Origin: Rhinopomastus cyanomelas | Taxonomy: Eukaryota > Chordata > Aves > Bucerotiformes > Rhinopomastidae | Direction: 5' to 3' | Assembly: GCA_013400115.1 (NCBI GenBank) | Contig: VXBP01010266.1 | Location: forward strand, 868,001-932,000 | Length of the DNA: 64,000 bases | Part shown: positions 25,001-35,811 of the stretch, one piece after another | Layout of the letters: every line of letters starts with the position of its first letter | How positions within the stretch are numbered: the stretch's first letter is position 1 | Made by a program: the position numbers and the translations under genes | Notes under the pieces: generated by a model | Database searches by the model: none | Seen by the model: only the letters and a program-made list of their open reading frames with translations | What the model was told of the DNA's origin: nothing

Positions 25001-28000
25001 GATGCGTCTGTGCTTGTGGACTGCAGAATGTGCTGGTTGTTGCAAGCTTCTTAGCATTCAGAATCTATGAAGTTTGTGGATATATGTTTGTGCAAAGACA
25101 AGTATTTATGTTGTAATTATTGCTTTTTCTTTTTTTCTCTTTAATTGACTAGATAATGTGTGAGATGTTTTTCCCAGCCTTTGAAAATGTGCATGATAGT
25201 CTAACAGCACCTTTCTCTAATCGAACATCCCATACAAGATTGAAACCTGCATTTTTGAGTAGCATAAACACGCAGTCAGCCGTGGAAGATAGCTCTATTG
25301 CTGGGTCCTCAAAGGTAAAGTAGAAAGCCTTCGGCATAAAAATCCCCAAAGTAGCACAAGGATCTGTCTGATCTATGTGATCTTGTCTTTGTCGGCACTC
25401 GTGTAGGCATTTACTTTCATGGTAAGCCTGTTGTTTCCATTGCTGTTGAATCTCTTGTTGGGATGTACTTCTTCAGAACAGAGAATGGAAATTTTCTTCA
25501 AAAAGAAATATGATGCCTTCATGTGGGGGTTGATTGTGTTTGTAGGCGGGTTTCTTTCATTCTGCTCAGGATTTTGGTATGACAAGAATATAATTTGTGT
25601 TAAGAGACAGGAGCTGCAGGGAGAGAAGTGGCTCTATTTCATGCCTGGAGAGTGGCCTCCTTTGATAGGGACCTTTCTGTTTCGTGAACCTCATTGTAGG
25701 GATATTGAGCTATTGTTGATGTTTAGAACTAAGAGGGGGGAATAAACAAAGCACAACTGTCTCATGCTGTTTATAATTGTTCTTAATTTTTCTAGGATAC
25801 TGTGTTCAGGTTAACAAAAACCCCGTCCCAAGAATCTGATGTATTTAGAAGCACTGATTCTCCAGTTTCCCATCATGTTCTGGATCTCTATTTTGAAGAC
25901 AACAAGAAATCTCTGGGAGCTATCCTCTCCAGTTTACCTGGGGTTGGCTTGAAAAGAAAGTTGTCCAGTGATATGAGAGACTTGCAAAACTTGGATGTCC
26001 CCAACAAGATTCCTAAGAAAGGTTTGTGTTGCGGCTTAGAAAGGGGATTTCTTTTGCTCACAGTGAAAAATTACACACTTTTTGCTTCCTTCCTTTTTAT
26101 AGGTGTCATTGAAACATTCCCTGCTGGAATAAAATGTTCTTGTCTGGTGTCTGTTACTGTTGTAGCAGCCTTATTCCAGAGCAGTTTCAATTTGTTCAAT
26201 GAACACTGTATTTTTCTTTCTCAAATGGGCTGTTTCCACTAACAGTTTAGTCTTTGTGTTGCAGTTTCCATATTCTAGGTCTCAGAGGTATAGCTGAACT
26301 GACTGTTTTTCTATAGGAAGGCATGATGCAGTAAGCCTGGAAATTAATCTTTAACTGGCATCAGAAACAGTCACATGCAACTTTACATTATATTTTCCAA
26401 GCAAACAAAGAAGCCTTTTGAAGGGTAATAAGCCCCTCCTCCCCATTTTTGTCACTTAATAGCTGTGCTAAAAATTGGTGTGCTTCTCAAGCTTCTAACA
26501 AAAGACCTCCAGAGTGGGTTTAGTACACCAGGATAGAAGTGCTGAAGGGAGTATGTTGCACTAAGCAGTGACATAATTGGGTATAAAGAACTTGCATGCT
26601 GGTGGAGCAGCATTTTCCATTTTTTCCTTTAAAGGAAACAAAACCAACCCATACCTCCTTGACAAATATGACTTCCCACTGAAATATTGAAAGTCTCCAA
26701 GTTCTGTGGTCTGTCCTGACACTGCTGCAAATGATCAATGCTTGACTGGTCTCTGATCCCATTGCTCTGAAGGGATAAAACCTGTGAGCTGCAGGTTCAG
26801 AAACACTGTGAAATCTGACCTGCCTGTGTCTTCACAGCAAAGGCCAGAGATTGTTTTACCCATAACCATGAATTTCTGGTTTGTGCTAGATCCTGATGCC
26901 ATGTTCCTATTTGCAGAATTAACACAGTTAAGGTCTTGCTATTACAAAATGCTAACATGCAAGATGTAGGTTAGAGATAACAGTGTTTTCCTTTGTAGGC
27001 CACACAACAGCAGTGGCCTGTCCCGTGTCCTGTCTGTGCTAGAGAGAAACCAGATGCTGAGCATGAGTTATACTTTAACAAACGTTTTAGCCTAACATAA
27101 AAAGCTGAGCTTTTTTAAAAATTATGTAAATGGCCAAGAATTTAGTTTAATGAAAAGGTCATGGAGGCAGCATTCATAGCTCTGTTGCAGCTCATCACTG
27201 AGCAACAAAGATGTGGATTGTAGAATGTTGAAGAATCTGCTTCTATAAATGTCATCAGAAGTTTGAGCTGATCATTCTTGAGCTGCAGTGAAGTCTCATA
27301 CCCTTTAGTTGTGTTAATACCACCCCCGAGAAAGCAGGATGGGCAGAATTTTAAGTGCATTTTGCCTCCAAGCTTGCACAGCGCTGAGCTCGTGAAATCA
27401 GCATTGGCTAATGCAACTCCAGTAGTCTTTTAACTGTAAGCTGTCTGAAACTTGGGATTTAAACAGCAGCCTAGTCCAGAAGAATGTGGGCTTTCTTTTT
27501 ATACTTGTCTTACAAATAACCCCTGCTGAGAAATCTATAATAAACACTGATGAAATAGTTTGCCTGTGTGTAAACAAATTCTGGACTTAATGTACTTTAA
27601 AACATCTGGCCTGGCTGATGTGGGAGTGGTGATGTTGGTGGGAAAGCAATAGCAGAGCATTTTAAAAACTAGACTTAGAAAAAGAAGAGCTGTTTTTGGA
27701 GCAGCAAATCATAGGGCTTGAGCTCTGAAGCGCTTTCTCTGACCATAGACATCACCTTCTGCTTTTCAAAACATTTCCTGCCAGAAGGTCTAAACCTAAG
27801 ATGGAAAATGCATTTGTACGGGACAGAATTTCGAAATAGTAAAAAAGGATAAGTTGTTTTTTAATGGAAAAACATTGAACTTGCAGTAATACTTAAATGT
27901 TTACTATAATAATCTTCTTAACTACCTAGATGCAGATGTTTTACCTGAAAACACCGTCATCACTGCAAGTGAAATACCGACAACTCTGGTGGATGCATCA

Positions 28001-31000
28001 GACTTTGAGTGCTCCCTCTGCATGAGGTACGACTGCATTGACCTCAGGTTAAGATCAGAAAGACCTTCTAGCTTCTGGAAGAAGTTTTCAAAATATCAGA
28101 AGGGAAACCTGCCAGAGAATGTCTAAATGATGATTCCTCACTTTTGCTGAACGTTGCATCTGGTGGATCCCTACAGATGTGGCTGTTTTCTCCATTAAGC
28201 ATGATCTTTCTCCATTTTTACCACTTAAAAATCAGTTTCATTTTTCTATATCTTTAGACTAAACTGTTACTTGTGCTTTGTGCAGAAGGAGGAAAGGAAG
28301 AGATGGCTAAAGTCTAGTCACTTCTTCCCACAGTTTGGGAATCTGCACTGTTTGTCTTGGCAGCTTAGCTTTTCTGTTCCATGTTTTCGTGTCCAGGTTG
28401 TTCTACGAGCCTGTTACCACACCCTGTGGACACACCTTTTGCCTCAAATGCCTTGAGCGTTGCCTTGACCATAATCCATATTGCCCACTCTGCAAAGAAA
28501 AGCTGTCAGAAGTAAGTATGTCTTGGTCACTATTAACAAATACACAAACCTCTCTTCTTCTGACTGTATCTCTGAGGGGGTCTTATTGACTATTGACTCT
28601 ACCTGCAAGTGAAAGGTGTGGTCAGCAGGTTGAGGGAGATGATGCTGTCATTCTGCTCTGGTGAGACCCCCACCTCGACTTACGTTTCCAGTTTTGGAGG
28701 CCTTAGCACAGAGCACAGGGAAGACATGGAGTAGGTCTGGAGATGACCACATAAATGATCAGAGGGATGGAATGCCTCCTCTGTGCACAAAGGCTCAGGC
28801 ACTTGGGGTTGTTCAGCCTGGAGAAAAGGTAGTACTGAGGAGACCTTATTACAAAGGTAGTCTGTAGGAAAGATGGGGTAAATGTTTTGTTGTTCCTTGG
28901 AATAAAGATACATGGAGTTTGCTGGTGCTTAAAGAAATAAAAGCTTCCAGTATCATGTCAGACTTATACCCGGGGACTTCCAGGCATAACCTTTTTCATG
29001 CCACATCTCTATCTTGGCTGTCTGCTGTGGTAGAGGAGGAATGGTTATTCCATGGCCATGTCCTTCTATTTCAGCAGACATAACAAGCATCACATCCCGA
29101 GTGCTTGCAAGTAACCTGGTAGCTGTAGGTGGAGAGTATCTGTGTCTTCTGCAAAAGTGAGGAGGGGCTGCCTTTTCCTTCCAAAAACATGGTATGGGGC
29201 TGTGGGTAAACAGGCACTGTATTGAACCACAGATCCATAATGCCTCAAGTCTGGAAAGGAGGAGGAATTAACACAGTCCTGACTCCCAGTGCTGTTGGGC
29301 ATTACGGAAGGGATGGGTGGGAAAGAAGAGATGTTATGTCTCTTCTCAGATTTAAATCTTCCCTGCAGTTTTTGGCAAGCAGAACGTACAAGAAGACCGT
29401 CCTAACAGAAGAACTGATAGTCCGTTACTTGCCAGAGGAATTGTCTGAAAGGAAGAAAGTTTATGAAGAAGAAATGAAGGAATTATCTAAGTAGGTGTTA
29501 TACTACTGGCAGCTATTATAAAGTATTTTTCAGGGTAAATTACTGAAGAAGTGTTGTTTGCTTATGGAAATGCACAGAGTGAATTTGTAAACATGCTAAA
29601 TGGTTTGTACTTTTAACATGCTTGTTGCAGATGAGTAGCAGTGTACTTGGATGGTGGAGAAATGCAACAGTAGTCTTAAAGATAATTGCCTTTTCCTCTG
29701 AGGATTTTCCTTTGAGTAGAGTTCAAATTACAAATGGGTTATAATTCAGGTCAGGAGAGGTTCAAGGATCCAGTTTTGTCAGTGACCTGTGCATCTTGTA
29801 CTGCAGCTCACCTGAAAAGAAAAATCTGCTGTTAAGCCTGAAGAAATGAAGTGGATTTGCGGGCATCTTCAAAAAATAAAAGGGCTTTACTGAGCTTTCC
29901 ACTTCTCTACCACCTTGCTTTAAATGATCTAGATGATCTTTCAACATCCCTTCCAACCCATAACATTGAGATTCGGTAAATATGGCTAGTTCTTAGGTAC
30001 TGTGTCACTCTGAAAAGTCAGCACCAGAATCCCACGGGAATCAGTGTTGTGCTAGGGGTTTCTGCTGAATGTGGTGCTAGACAGAATAAAACTGAACTTT
30101 GTTTTTAACAATTATCTTACAGTTTGAATAAAGATGTCCCCATCTTCGTATGTACGATGGCCTTCCCTACCATTCCTTGCCCACTGCACGTCTTTGAACC
30201 TCGTTACCGTCTAATGATAAGAAGGTGTATGGAAACTGGTACCAAGCAGTTTGGCATGTGCTTAGCAGATGAATTAAAAGGGTAAGTAGTTGAGTTAAGA
30301 AGATCCTTTTGCAGAGGCTGTTGTGACGCTAATGGAGCACTACAGCACAGTGTACTTGTCTCATCAAACCACTGCTGCTCTTTCTAGTCCTCTGTGAAGC
30401 AGTACAAAGGCTGCTGGCTTTTTAGTTTTGTGTTTGAAACATCCTTTTTGACACACAGATATAATTGCTCCCCAGTTGGGTGGATAGTGAGAACACAATT
30501 CATCCTATTACTACAAGCTCCAAATATAGCACATAGCTTTCCAACCACAGAGACAATTTTCTAGCCTGTTTGTTCTAGTGAAAGCTGGCTGGGTAAGGTT
30601 GCTTCTCTGTTTATTCAGGTTTGTTTGGCTTTTTTAATAAATCCAAACCCTTCATAGCATTCCTGCATAGGTGGTATCGTGTCAGTGCTTGGTTGAAAGT
30701 TTTATTTGCTGATGAATGATGAATGTTAGTATTTGTCTTCACTATCTGCAGTGAGTCTTCCTGCCCTTAATGAATTTTTGTGAATTCTGACACCGATGTG
30801 CTTCCAGCTTCCTGTGTGGAAGCTAACTAGATGACATTTAAGGCTCCTTTCCACCCAAACACTTCTTTCTGTGATCCTTTGAAAACCTTTGGGTGTTACA
30901 GATAGGTCACTTTTTGGATGACGATGATAAGAGATACTCATGGGGGGAAAAGTGGACCTTGTGAGATATGATAGTTAATGACTTCAGAAGATACCTTGTT

Positions 31001-34000
31001 GTTAGGCAGATTGTAGAACAGATAACAAGCTGTGAAATTAGAAGAACACATCAGATAGGCATCCTCATGAGCAGCATTTTTGTAGGTGATCGTCACTGGA
31101 ACCTAGAGAGCAGTCGTACTGGGCTTGGCAGCGTTTCCTCGTCCAGTTCAGGATTGAGGTCTTTTGGGTTTTTTGTTTTTTCCCTTCCAGACTGGATGGT
31201 AAGGTGTCAGCAACCATAAATGAGATGCTGCAGCTTCCAGTCATCTCTGGCAGTGCTTCATGCCATTTTGCATGCTGTCAGTGGTACAAGCAATGGAGAT
31301 CAGGCTCCAACAGGAGCTGATGCTCCAACCATTTCCAGGACTGTCATTAATTTTCTGAAGGCAGGTACTTGTAAGAATGAGAACTAGAAGACTTTAGGAC
31401 ATCAGTGATAAGTCCCCTCACATCTGTAAAGGTTCTTAAAAGAGCCATTCTTATTGAAGTCAGGTTAATACAGAGGGCTGAAGGGTTACAGTCCCAAACC
31501 CACAAGAATTAGCTTATTAATGTCAGGGTATTTTAATATGCACCAGAGTGGTTTGATATTCATATTCTGTCTGTTTTGAATTAGTAAAATAATTAAACAC
31601 TTTAAGCACAGTAACTTAAAACACTGAAGTGCAGGAGGCCTTTGTCTGTAGGTGCCTGGCAGGTTTCTTACACAAGAAAAGAAGTTTTTTTCTTTATTCA
31701 AAATTGTGAAATCAAGTGGGAATGCAAGAAGTGGGAGAACTTGTTTTGCCTCATCTACTAAAACGTGGATGTGTACCTCTTTTGGAACACACACTGATGA
31801 GACATGTTCATTGTTTTCCTGTTTTATTTTTCCTTTTTAACTTCAAACCAGGAAAATAATATCAAATAGTCGTATGTCAGTACATTTTATGCCTATTTCC
31901 AGGTGCTTTCTTGTCTCTTTGAAGTCACTTCCTATTCAAAAATAGCTTCCTAAAGAACAACAAAAACAAAGAAAATTATTCTTTCTAGATATACTTTTAA
32001 GTTTAGCACGACTGTCACCAAAATCATTAACTCAAAATAACTGCTACAGGTCTGTTTAAAAGGTGTTTAGGCTAATACTGCTATGAACAGACTTGCTTTT
32101 TGCAATGCTCCTGGTAGGGCACTAAGGGCCTAGCTACGTGCAGCTGTACTCTTCCTGCCCTTCCTCAGTTTGCACTGTACAGTGGCCAGGAGAGAGCAGT
32201 TGTTCACAGCAGTGAGCATTTTTTCCTCTCCCAAATCCATGGTTTCTGGTACAGGAGAAGCAGGAGCTGTTCCTTCATCACTGTGATGCAAGGTTTGGCC
32301 AAGCTCTGGTAAAACATGCATTTTCCTGATGAAGCATTTATCAGACCCTGCAGGGATTTGGTATCTTGAGAGAGATGCCTTGCATTCCCATGCTTATCAG
32401 GAAGCAGGCTGAGGTGAAAAGACACATCAGTGTGTGTTGTGGTGAAGAGCCACTGTGCCATCAGCCTCTAATAAACTCAGCTACAGCACAAATGAGGATA
32501 AGCCTGACAATGCAAATAAAAATGTTGCATGCTGCTTGTTTTGAGGGTGCAATTAAAACCCATGCCTACCTTAAATATAATAAACAAATGTGCTTTTGTA
32601 AATACAGTGATATACGTTTGTTTGGGATTTTTGGGGGGTATTTTGGAGGTTTTTTTGTTGTTTGGGTGTTTTTTTTTTTAACTTGGAGTAAACAAGTGCA
32701 AGAAGAATCTTGCTGTATGGAAGTCTTTTCCTTCTAAAGCCTGTAATTCTCTGTTTACAACTTGGAGTAGAGGGACAGCCCTGCATTTATTCCTCAGATT
32801 CTGGACATCCTTATGGTATCTTTATCCATCTTTTCTTTGCACACCAGCTGGACTTGCCACCAGAAGCTGGCAACTCCCAGCATGAAATGTGCTCCATTTA
32901 GTTTCTTTCCCAACCCTCCCACCCAGCAAATACCCTGAAAATACTGTTGCTGCAGACCTCTGAGGGGAGGCAGAAAGGGTGGGGGTTGTGTGGTTGAAGC
33001 AGGAATATATTGTTACCAGAGCAGCATCCCCTTTCAAATAAGGAGTGGTGAATTAGGCCCAGTATTTGTCCTGATGTGTATAAACACTTGTTGATGACTT
33101 CCCCTTTTATGCCCTTCTGTCATTTCAGATTTGCAGATCATGGCTGTATATTAGAGATCAGGGACGTAAAGTTTTTTCCTGATGGACGCTCAGTTGTTGA
33201 TACAGTTGGTGTCCGTCGTTTTAGGGTCTTAAGCCATGGCCAGCGAGATGGATATAACACAGCAAACATCGAGTATCTTGAAGATAAAAAGGTGATCTAT
33301 GGTGCAAAGTTATTCATACCCATGTATTGCTGGATTCACTTAAGTAGCCTTTCCTTGTTGCATTTCAAGCTAGCTGTGCATTATTTTAAACCACTATCAT
33401 TATGAATACTAAAGCTCTGTTTTGAAAACCATGGAACAAACTTTATCTATTCCTTCCCTTTCTTCCTTTCTGCCCTTATAATTACCTCTGCTTGAACTGT
33501 TGCGCTCCCTCCATGGATCTCAAAGTAGCTTCTGAGACTTGGGTGCTGAGGTCTGTCATGATGAGGTCAAAGTAGTGTTTTAGAACTGCTGTGGACTTGA
33601 AACTATGCCCCTGCTACTAGAGAACTGAATATTCTCTTCTTGCACTGAACAGACACTTGGCAGGCTTCATATGACCTCCAAGCTCTCATTTCCAGAACAG
33701 GTCCTCAAACAAATGTGGGAGTCCACTCTTAAAATGAGATCTTGGTGACATGTAGTTAACCATGCCTGCACAAGCATTCATCGGAGCTGGCTGGGAGCAG
33801 AGAGTTGCAGGGAGTGGAGTTAGTTTTTAAAACAAATCCTCTTACAAAACAAGCATCAAGTGAGGTGCTTGTGGGTGGATCTTGTGCAAATGGTGGATTT
33901 TTGACCACGCTTAATGATGACTTCCTGGATCATCTTCAGAGCATGTCCATAAAACCCTGATCCCTCTCAGAGTTTAGTAGCAATCTCATGCCAGTTGGTG

Positions 34001-35811
34001 AAGCCCAGTGTGGTCATGCAGCTCTTCAGCACTCTCTGCTAGTTGAAATGCAAATCTGTAAAGTCTTGGTAGGGCTTTTTTCACCTGTGTGGCATGATTC
34101 AGTAGTTTGTAAGGACAGGAAAGCCAAAATTGTGTGGTGGTGCCTCTCTCTGTGAAAGGCCCAAGCGGGTAGCCTAATCAGAGTAAGGGCTTTGTGGTGT
34201 TTAAACCTCTAAGGAAGGGTAGTGGAACACAGGTATCCAGACACTGGTTGTAGATGGTGCCGGAGACCCAGCTCCTCATAATGAGAGCAAGATTTACCTT
34301 ATCTTGCTTAAGAATGGTGGGAAGTTTCAGTCTAAACCTGCCTATTTTACCTACTTTATCTTGGACACCTACCATACGATGAGATGAGCTTAATTGTCCT
34401 CTAGAGCTCTTTCTCCTTGACAGCAAAAAGCCATCTAGAGGAGATAGCTCAGATGTGTGACTGAGGAGCACAGGGGAATCATACTACTGGTTTGTGTGGA
34501 TTACCAGACAGCAACAACACAAAACACATCACCAATTTGCAGTGGGTTTTGCTTATGCATTTTTCTTTTCCATAATAGATACCCTTGTGCAACTAAAACA
34601 GCCTTTGCCTCAGCGAGGGTCCTTTTTTTTTATGGCCAGTTCTAGTATCAGAAAGGCATCCGCTTTCCCTTCTCCTTGCCTGCTCAGGTGTCTGCCCTTC
34701 TCCTTGACTGTCCTACCATGGGCTTAACACTTCTATAAAATACTGCTGGTCTCTAAGTGCTGTAGACCCTCTGTCTGTGCTCAGTGACAGTAGTGTTTCT
34801 TATCCCAGACAATATAACAACATTGAGAAGCCCTTTTGTGACAGGGACTCAAGGTTGTGGGTTGGAGATGATTAATGTGATGTCCAAGGATTAGAGAGCA
34901 GATTTTGTTGTCCCACCATTTATCAGTGGATATTAACAAGGAAGTAACTGTTCCCAGAACTGTCACTTCATAATGCCTAGGGGAGGCTATAAAAGACTGC
35001 AGCATCACAGGTCTGAAATCCTAAGACTTGGGTACAGTTTGCTTGGATAAGGACATTTGGACAGCTGTAGTCGCTGCATTATTTTGCTTCACTTGCTTCT
35101 GGGGGAAGTATGTGGACTCCACGGTATCAAACCTGTTTTGTTCCTCCTCTTCTTTTAACAACAAGGTTGAAGGACCAGAATACGAAGAACTTGTCCGCCT
35201 TCACGATTCAGTGTATGATCAAGCCGTTGCGTGGTTTACTTCTCTTAAAGACAATATGAAAGTGCAAATTCTCAATCACTTTGGTTCCATGCCAGGAAAG
35301 GAACCAGAGCCACAGGTATTAAAGCCCCTCTGTTTATGCAGCCTTATTCTACATAGAATTTTTAAACAAGACTGTTTTCTGGCAGGTTTTTGCTGTGGTT
35401 TAATACAATCTAAACACTCAGTTTAGGTCTGTTAGCATGAAGAGTGGAAAACAGTGAATCAGTATAAGTTGGTGTCTGAGGACACCAGTCTTAATGTGTA
35501 CACAGACAAGGAGAGCACCTAAAACTGAGTATTGAATTACTGTTTGAACTCTTTTGTGGTGATTTTCTTAACAAATAGGAGTTGGGGAGGGAGGTTCTTG
35601 ACTGGGGCAGTACTGGTCAGTATGTGATTGCTTGTCTCTCCATCTTTTTCAGAGCAACCCCAGTGGTCCTGCCTGGTACTGGTGGCTCTTGGCAGTGCTG
35701 CCTCTGGAGAACAGAGCTCAGCTGGCTATACTGGCCATGACCTCGCTTAAAGATCGTCTTATTGCCATCAGACGTGTATTGATATTTGTGACTCGCAAAA
35801 GACCCAGATAA
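6242..35811 (+). CDS. LONRF2: LONRF2, RING-type E3 ubiquitin ligase with Lon N-terminal domain (12 coding exons)
   Basis: Joining 6242-7019, 21647-21765, 24271-24393, 25153-25314, 25796-26021, 27930-28026, 28397-28511, 29369-29490, 30123-30281, 33129-33291, 35166-35315 and 35653-35811 gives 2373 nt, 790 residues plus TAA. Domain order is TPR-like repeats (about 34-105), RING1 (C149-C181), TPR repeats (about 210-345), a linker with basic KRK and KIPKK patches (about 345-490), RING2 (C497-C534) and a Lon substrate-binding domain (about 586-788). The N-terminal AFRGGNFELAAE-like TPR and the exon 5 YFEDNKKSL/GLKRK segment match LONRF2 rather than LONRF1 or LONRF3. Family knowledge: LONRF proteins are cytosolic E3 ligases, and LONRF2 is reported as a neuronal protein quality-control ligase. 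The Lon domain here is for substrate recognition; the ATPase and protease domains of true Lon are absent. Human LONRF2 is about 754 residues, so length agrees. Confidence 0.95.
7437..7635 (+). repeat. Older CR1 3' fragment
   Basis: Reads as the end of CR1 ORF2 plus 3' UTR: EVVDALSLEVFKARFGWG, then TTGGAACTAGGTGGTCCTTAAGACCCTTTCCAACTCAGACT and a TTTCTGTGATTC octamer end. It belongs to a different and older subfamily from the GATTGGACTAGATGATC copies. It lies in sense within intron 1. Confidence 0.8.
7755..7822 (+). repeat. CR1 tail fragment
   Basis: GGACTGGATGATCTCCGGAG followed by GTCCCTTCCAACCCCTGCCGTTCTGAGATTCC is a diverged CR1 tail in sense orientation, truncated to under 70 bp. Confidence 0.75.
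9364..9442 (+). repeat. Old CR1 tail fragment
   Basis: TTGGAACCAGATGATCTTTA, then AAGTCCCTTCCAAGC and a decayed TCTATGAAATTC octamer. It is clearly older than the copies downstream of the gene. Confidence 0.65.
15080..15434 (-). repeat. Composite CR1: one CR1 3' end with a second CR1 tail added
   Basis: On the minus strand the element reads ORF2 C-terminus, then its own 3' UTR and octamer-like end (near 15161). It continues into the last ~80 bp of a different CR1 subfamily (15080-15160). The same order and junction recur at 61294-61949, so the composite was copied as a unit. This copy is more decayed: it has small deletions in the ORF2 part and is truncated near 15434. It lies antisense in LONRF2 intron 1. 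Confidence 0.85.
16674..17174 (+). mobile_element. Solo LTR, avian ERVL-type endogenous retrovirus
   Basis: The order of conserved blocks matches the common avian ERVL-type LTR: GGCAGAGTTAATTTTCTTC near the 5' end, a GAGCAGTGCTTACAC block, GGACAGCTGACCCCAGCTTA, GGCTGAACACCTGCCTGC, the TTAAACTGTCTCC segment, a G-rich GGTCGGGGAGGGGGGAG run and a TTAAACCATGACA end. Termini are TG...CA, but the left boundary is approximate and I could not identify a clear target duplication. The block expected between the TTCCATCCCATAC and GGCTGAACACC segments (TATA region) is nearly absent, so this copy is internally deleted. No gag, pol or env sequence is adjacent. Confidence 0.75.
21647..21765 (+). CDS. LONRF2: LONRF2 exon 2 (TPR)
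   Basis: Encodes residues 260-299, starting with the codon split across intron 1. The RAELCTVMKNYQQALHDAD stretch is a typical TPR helix pair and aligns with the LONRF2 TPR block. Acceptor TTTTGCAG, donor GCG|GTATGG, exit phase 0. Confidence 0.93.
21766..24270 (+). other. LONRF2: LONRF2 intron 2
   Basis: A 2.5-kb GT-AG intron without recognised exons. Its one notable feature is a perfect 18-bp tandem duplication at 23749-23784. Confidence 0.85.
23749..23784. repeat. 18-bp perfect tandem duplication
   Basis: ATGTGTAGGGAAGTTCAG occurs twice in direct succession with no mismatch. A recent slippage or indel event is the simplest reading. Confidence 0.9.
24271..24393 (+). CDS. LONRF2: LONRF2 exon 3 (TPR)
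   Basis: Encodes residues 300-340 in phase 0 on both sides. GHYVKAKALSGLERTEEALK followed by EFLYCVALNP is the second TPR unit of this block. Acceptor GTGAACAG, donor AAG|GTATAA. Confidence 0.94.
24394..25152 (+). other. LONRF2: LONRF2 intron 3
   Basis: A 759-bp GT-AG intron with a T-rich tract before the acceptor GACTAG. Nothing else recognised. Confidence 0.85.
25153..25314 (+). CDS. LONRF2: LONRF2 exon 4 (linker)
   Basis: Encodes residues 341-394, phase 0 on both sides. It begins with IMCEMFFPAFENVHDSLTAP, matching the end of the TPR block in LONRF2, and continues into a Ser-rich, poorly conserved linker. Donor AAG|GTAAAG. Confidence 0.92.
25315..25795 (+). other. LONRF2: LONRF2 intron 4
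   Basis: A 481-bp GT-AG intron. A 108-codon ORF at 25419-25745 lies inside it, but it has no domain and no splice support. Confidence 0.85.
25796..26021 (+). CDS. LONRF2: LONRF2 exon 5 (linker with basic patches)
   Basis: Encodes residues 395-469 plus one base (phase 1). The LDLYFEDNKKSLGAILSSLP segment and the GLKRKL and NKIPKK basic patches match the LONRF2 linker and separate it from LONRF1 and LONRF3. Acceptor TTTTTCTAG, donor G|GTTTGT. Confidence 0.93.
26022..27929 (+). other. LONRF2: LONRF2 intron 5
   Basis: A 1.9-kb GT-AG intron. Exon 5's frame stays open to 26242 past the donor, but that extension has no similarity to the family and the spliced form restores the frame, so it is intronic. 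Confidence 0.85.
27930..28026 (+). CDS. LONRF2: LONRF2 exon 6 (first part of RING2)
   Basis: Encodes residues 470-501 plus two bases (phase 2). It ends in ASDFECSLCM, which supplies the first zinc ligand pair of RING2 (C497, C500). The upstream part is a variable acidic linker. Acceptor CTACCTAG, donor AG|GTACGA. Confidence 0.93.
28027..28396 (+). other. LONRF2: LONRF2 intron 6
   Basis: A 370-bp GT-AG intron that splits RING2 after its first Cys pair, in the codon for R502. Nothing else recognised. Confidence 0.88.
28397..28511 (+). CDS. LONRF2: LONRF2 exon 7 (rest of RING2)
   Basis: Encodes residues 502-540. It carries the remaining C3HC4 ligands C512, H514, C517, C520, C531 and C534 in PCGHTFCLKCLERCLDH followed by CPLC. 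All eight ligands are present, so this RING should bind zinc and an E2 enzyme. Acceptor GTGTCCAG, donor GAA|GTAAGT, exit phase 0. Confidence 0.96.
28512..29368 (+). other. LONRF2: LONRF2 intron 7
   Basis: An 857-bp GT-AG intron containing a sense CR1 ORF2 fragment (28615-28880). Confidence 0.85.
28615..28880 (+). repeat. CR1 ORF2 fragment, truncated at both ends
   Basis: The stretch from GTCAGCAGGTTGAGGGAGAT through GTGAGACCCC, GATCAGAGGGATGGAATGCC and TTGGGGTTGTTCAGCCTGGA follows the end of the CR1 reverse-transcriptase ORF in sense. The frame is broken by indels and the usual 3' tail is missing. Confidence 0.8.
29369..29490 (+). CDS. LONRF2: LONRF2 exon 8 (RING2 to Lon linker)
   Basis: Encodes residues 541-580 plus two bases (phase 2). 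TVLTEELIVRYLPEELSERK and the following YEEEMKELS helix are the conserved linker between RING2 and the Lon domain. Acceptor TTCCCTGCAG, donor AA|GTAGGT. Confidence 0.94.
29491..30122 (+). other. LONRF2: LONRF2 intron 8
   Basis: A 632-bp GT-AG intron that includes a short decayed CR1 tail at 29930-29976. Confidence 0.85.
29930..29976 (+). repeat. Old CR1 tail fragment
   Basis: GATCTAGATGATCTTTCAAC, then ATCCCTTCCAACCCATAACA and a GAGATTCGG end. Under 50 bp remain. Confidence 0.6.
30123..30281 (+). CDS. LONRF2: LONRF2 exon 9 (start of Lon substrate-binding domain)
   Basis: Encodes residues 581-633 plus two bases (phase 2). VPIFVCTMAFPTIPCPLHVF and EPRYRLMIRRCMETGTKQFG are the hallmark opening of the Lon N-terminal (substrate-binding) domain. 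Acceptor TATCTTACAG, donor GG|GTAAGT. Confidence 0.96.
30282..33128 (+). other. LONRF2: LONRF2 intron 9
   Basis: A 2.8-kb GT-AG intron. It holds an old CR1 tail (30825-30882) and a long G/T-rich tract at about 32611-32682. No exon is recognised. Confidence 0.85.
30825..30882 (+). repeat. Old CR1 tail fragment
   Basis: AACTAGATGACATTTAAGGC, then TCCTTTCCACCCAAACACTT and a TTTCTGTGATCC end. It is a strongly diverged CR1 tail in sense. Confidence 0.6.
33129..33291 (+). CDS. LONRF2: LONRF2 exon 10 (Lon domain)
   Basis: Encodes residues 634-688. GCILEIRDVKFFPDGRSVVD and RRFRVLSHGQRDGYNTANIE are core Lon substrate-binding strands. Acceptor CATTTCAG. The donor AAG|GTGATC is weaker than consensus but is the only one that keeps the frame and joins to VEGPEYEEL of exon 11. 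Confidence 0.94.
33292..35165 (+). other. LONRF2: LONRF2 intron 10
   Basis: A 1.9-kb GT-AG intron. No repeat or exon recognised. Confidence 0.85.
35166..35315 (+). CDS. LONRF2: LONRF2 exon 11 (Lon domain)
   Basis: Encodes residues 689-738, phase 0 on both sides. The helical segment VEGPEYEELVRLHDSVYDQA through ILNHFGSMPGKEPEPQ follows LONRF2 closely. Acceptor AACAACAAG, donor CAG|GTATTA. Confidence 0.94.
35316..35652 (+). other. LONRF2: LONRF2 intron 11
   Basis: A 337-bp GT-AG intron with acceptor CTTTTTCAG. Nothing else recognised. Confidence 0.87.
35653..35811 (+). CDS. LONRF2: LONRF2 exon 12, coding part and stop
   Basis: Encodes residues 739-790 and TAA 35809-35811. NPSGPAWYWWLLAVLPLENR and the following LAILAMTSLKDRLIAIRRVL form the C-terminal helix of the Lon domain. 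The protein ends in VTRKRPR, which from memory is about a dozen residues shorter than the human LONRF2 tail. Confidence 0.95.
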   Translation, partial: SNPSGPAWYWWLLAVLPLENRAQLAILAMTSLKDRLIAIRRVLIFVTRKRPR

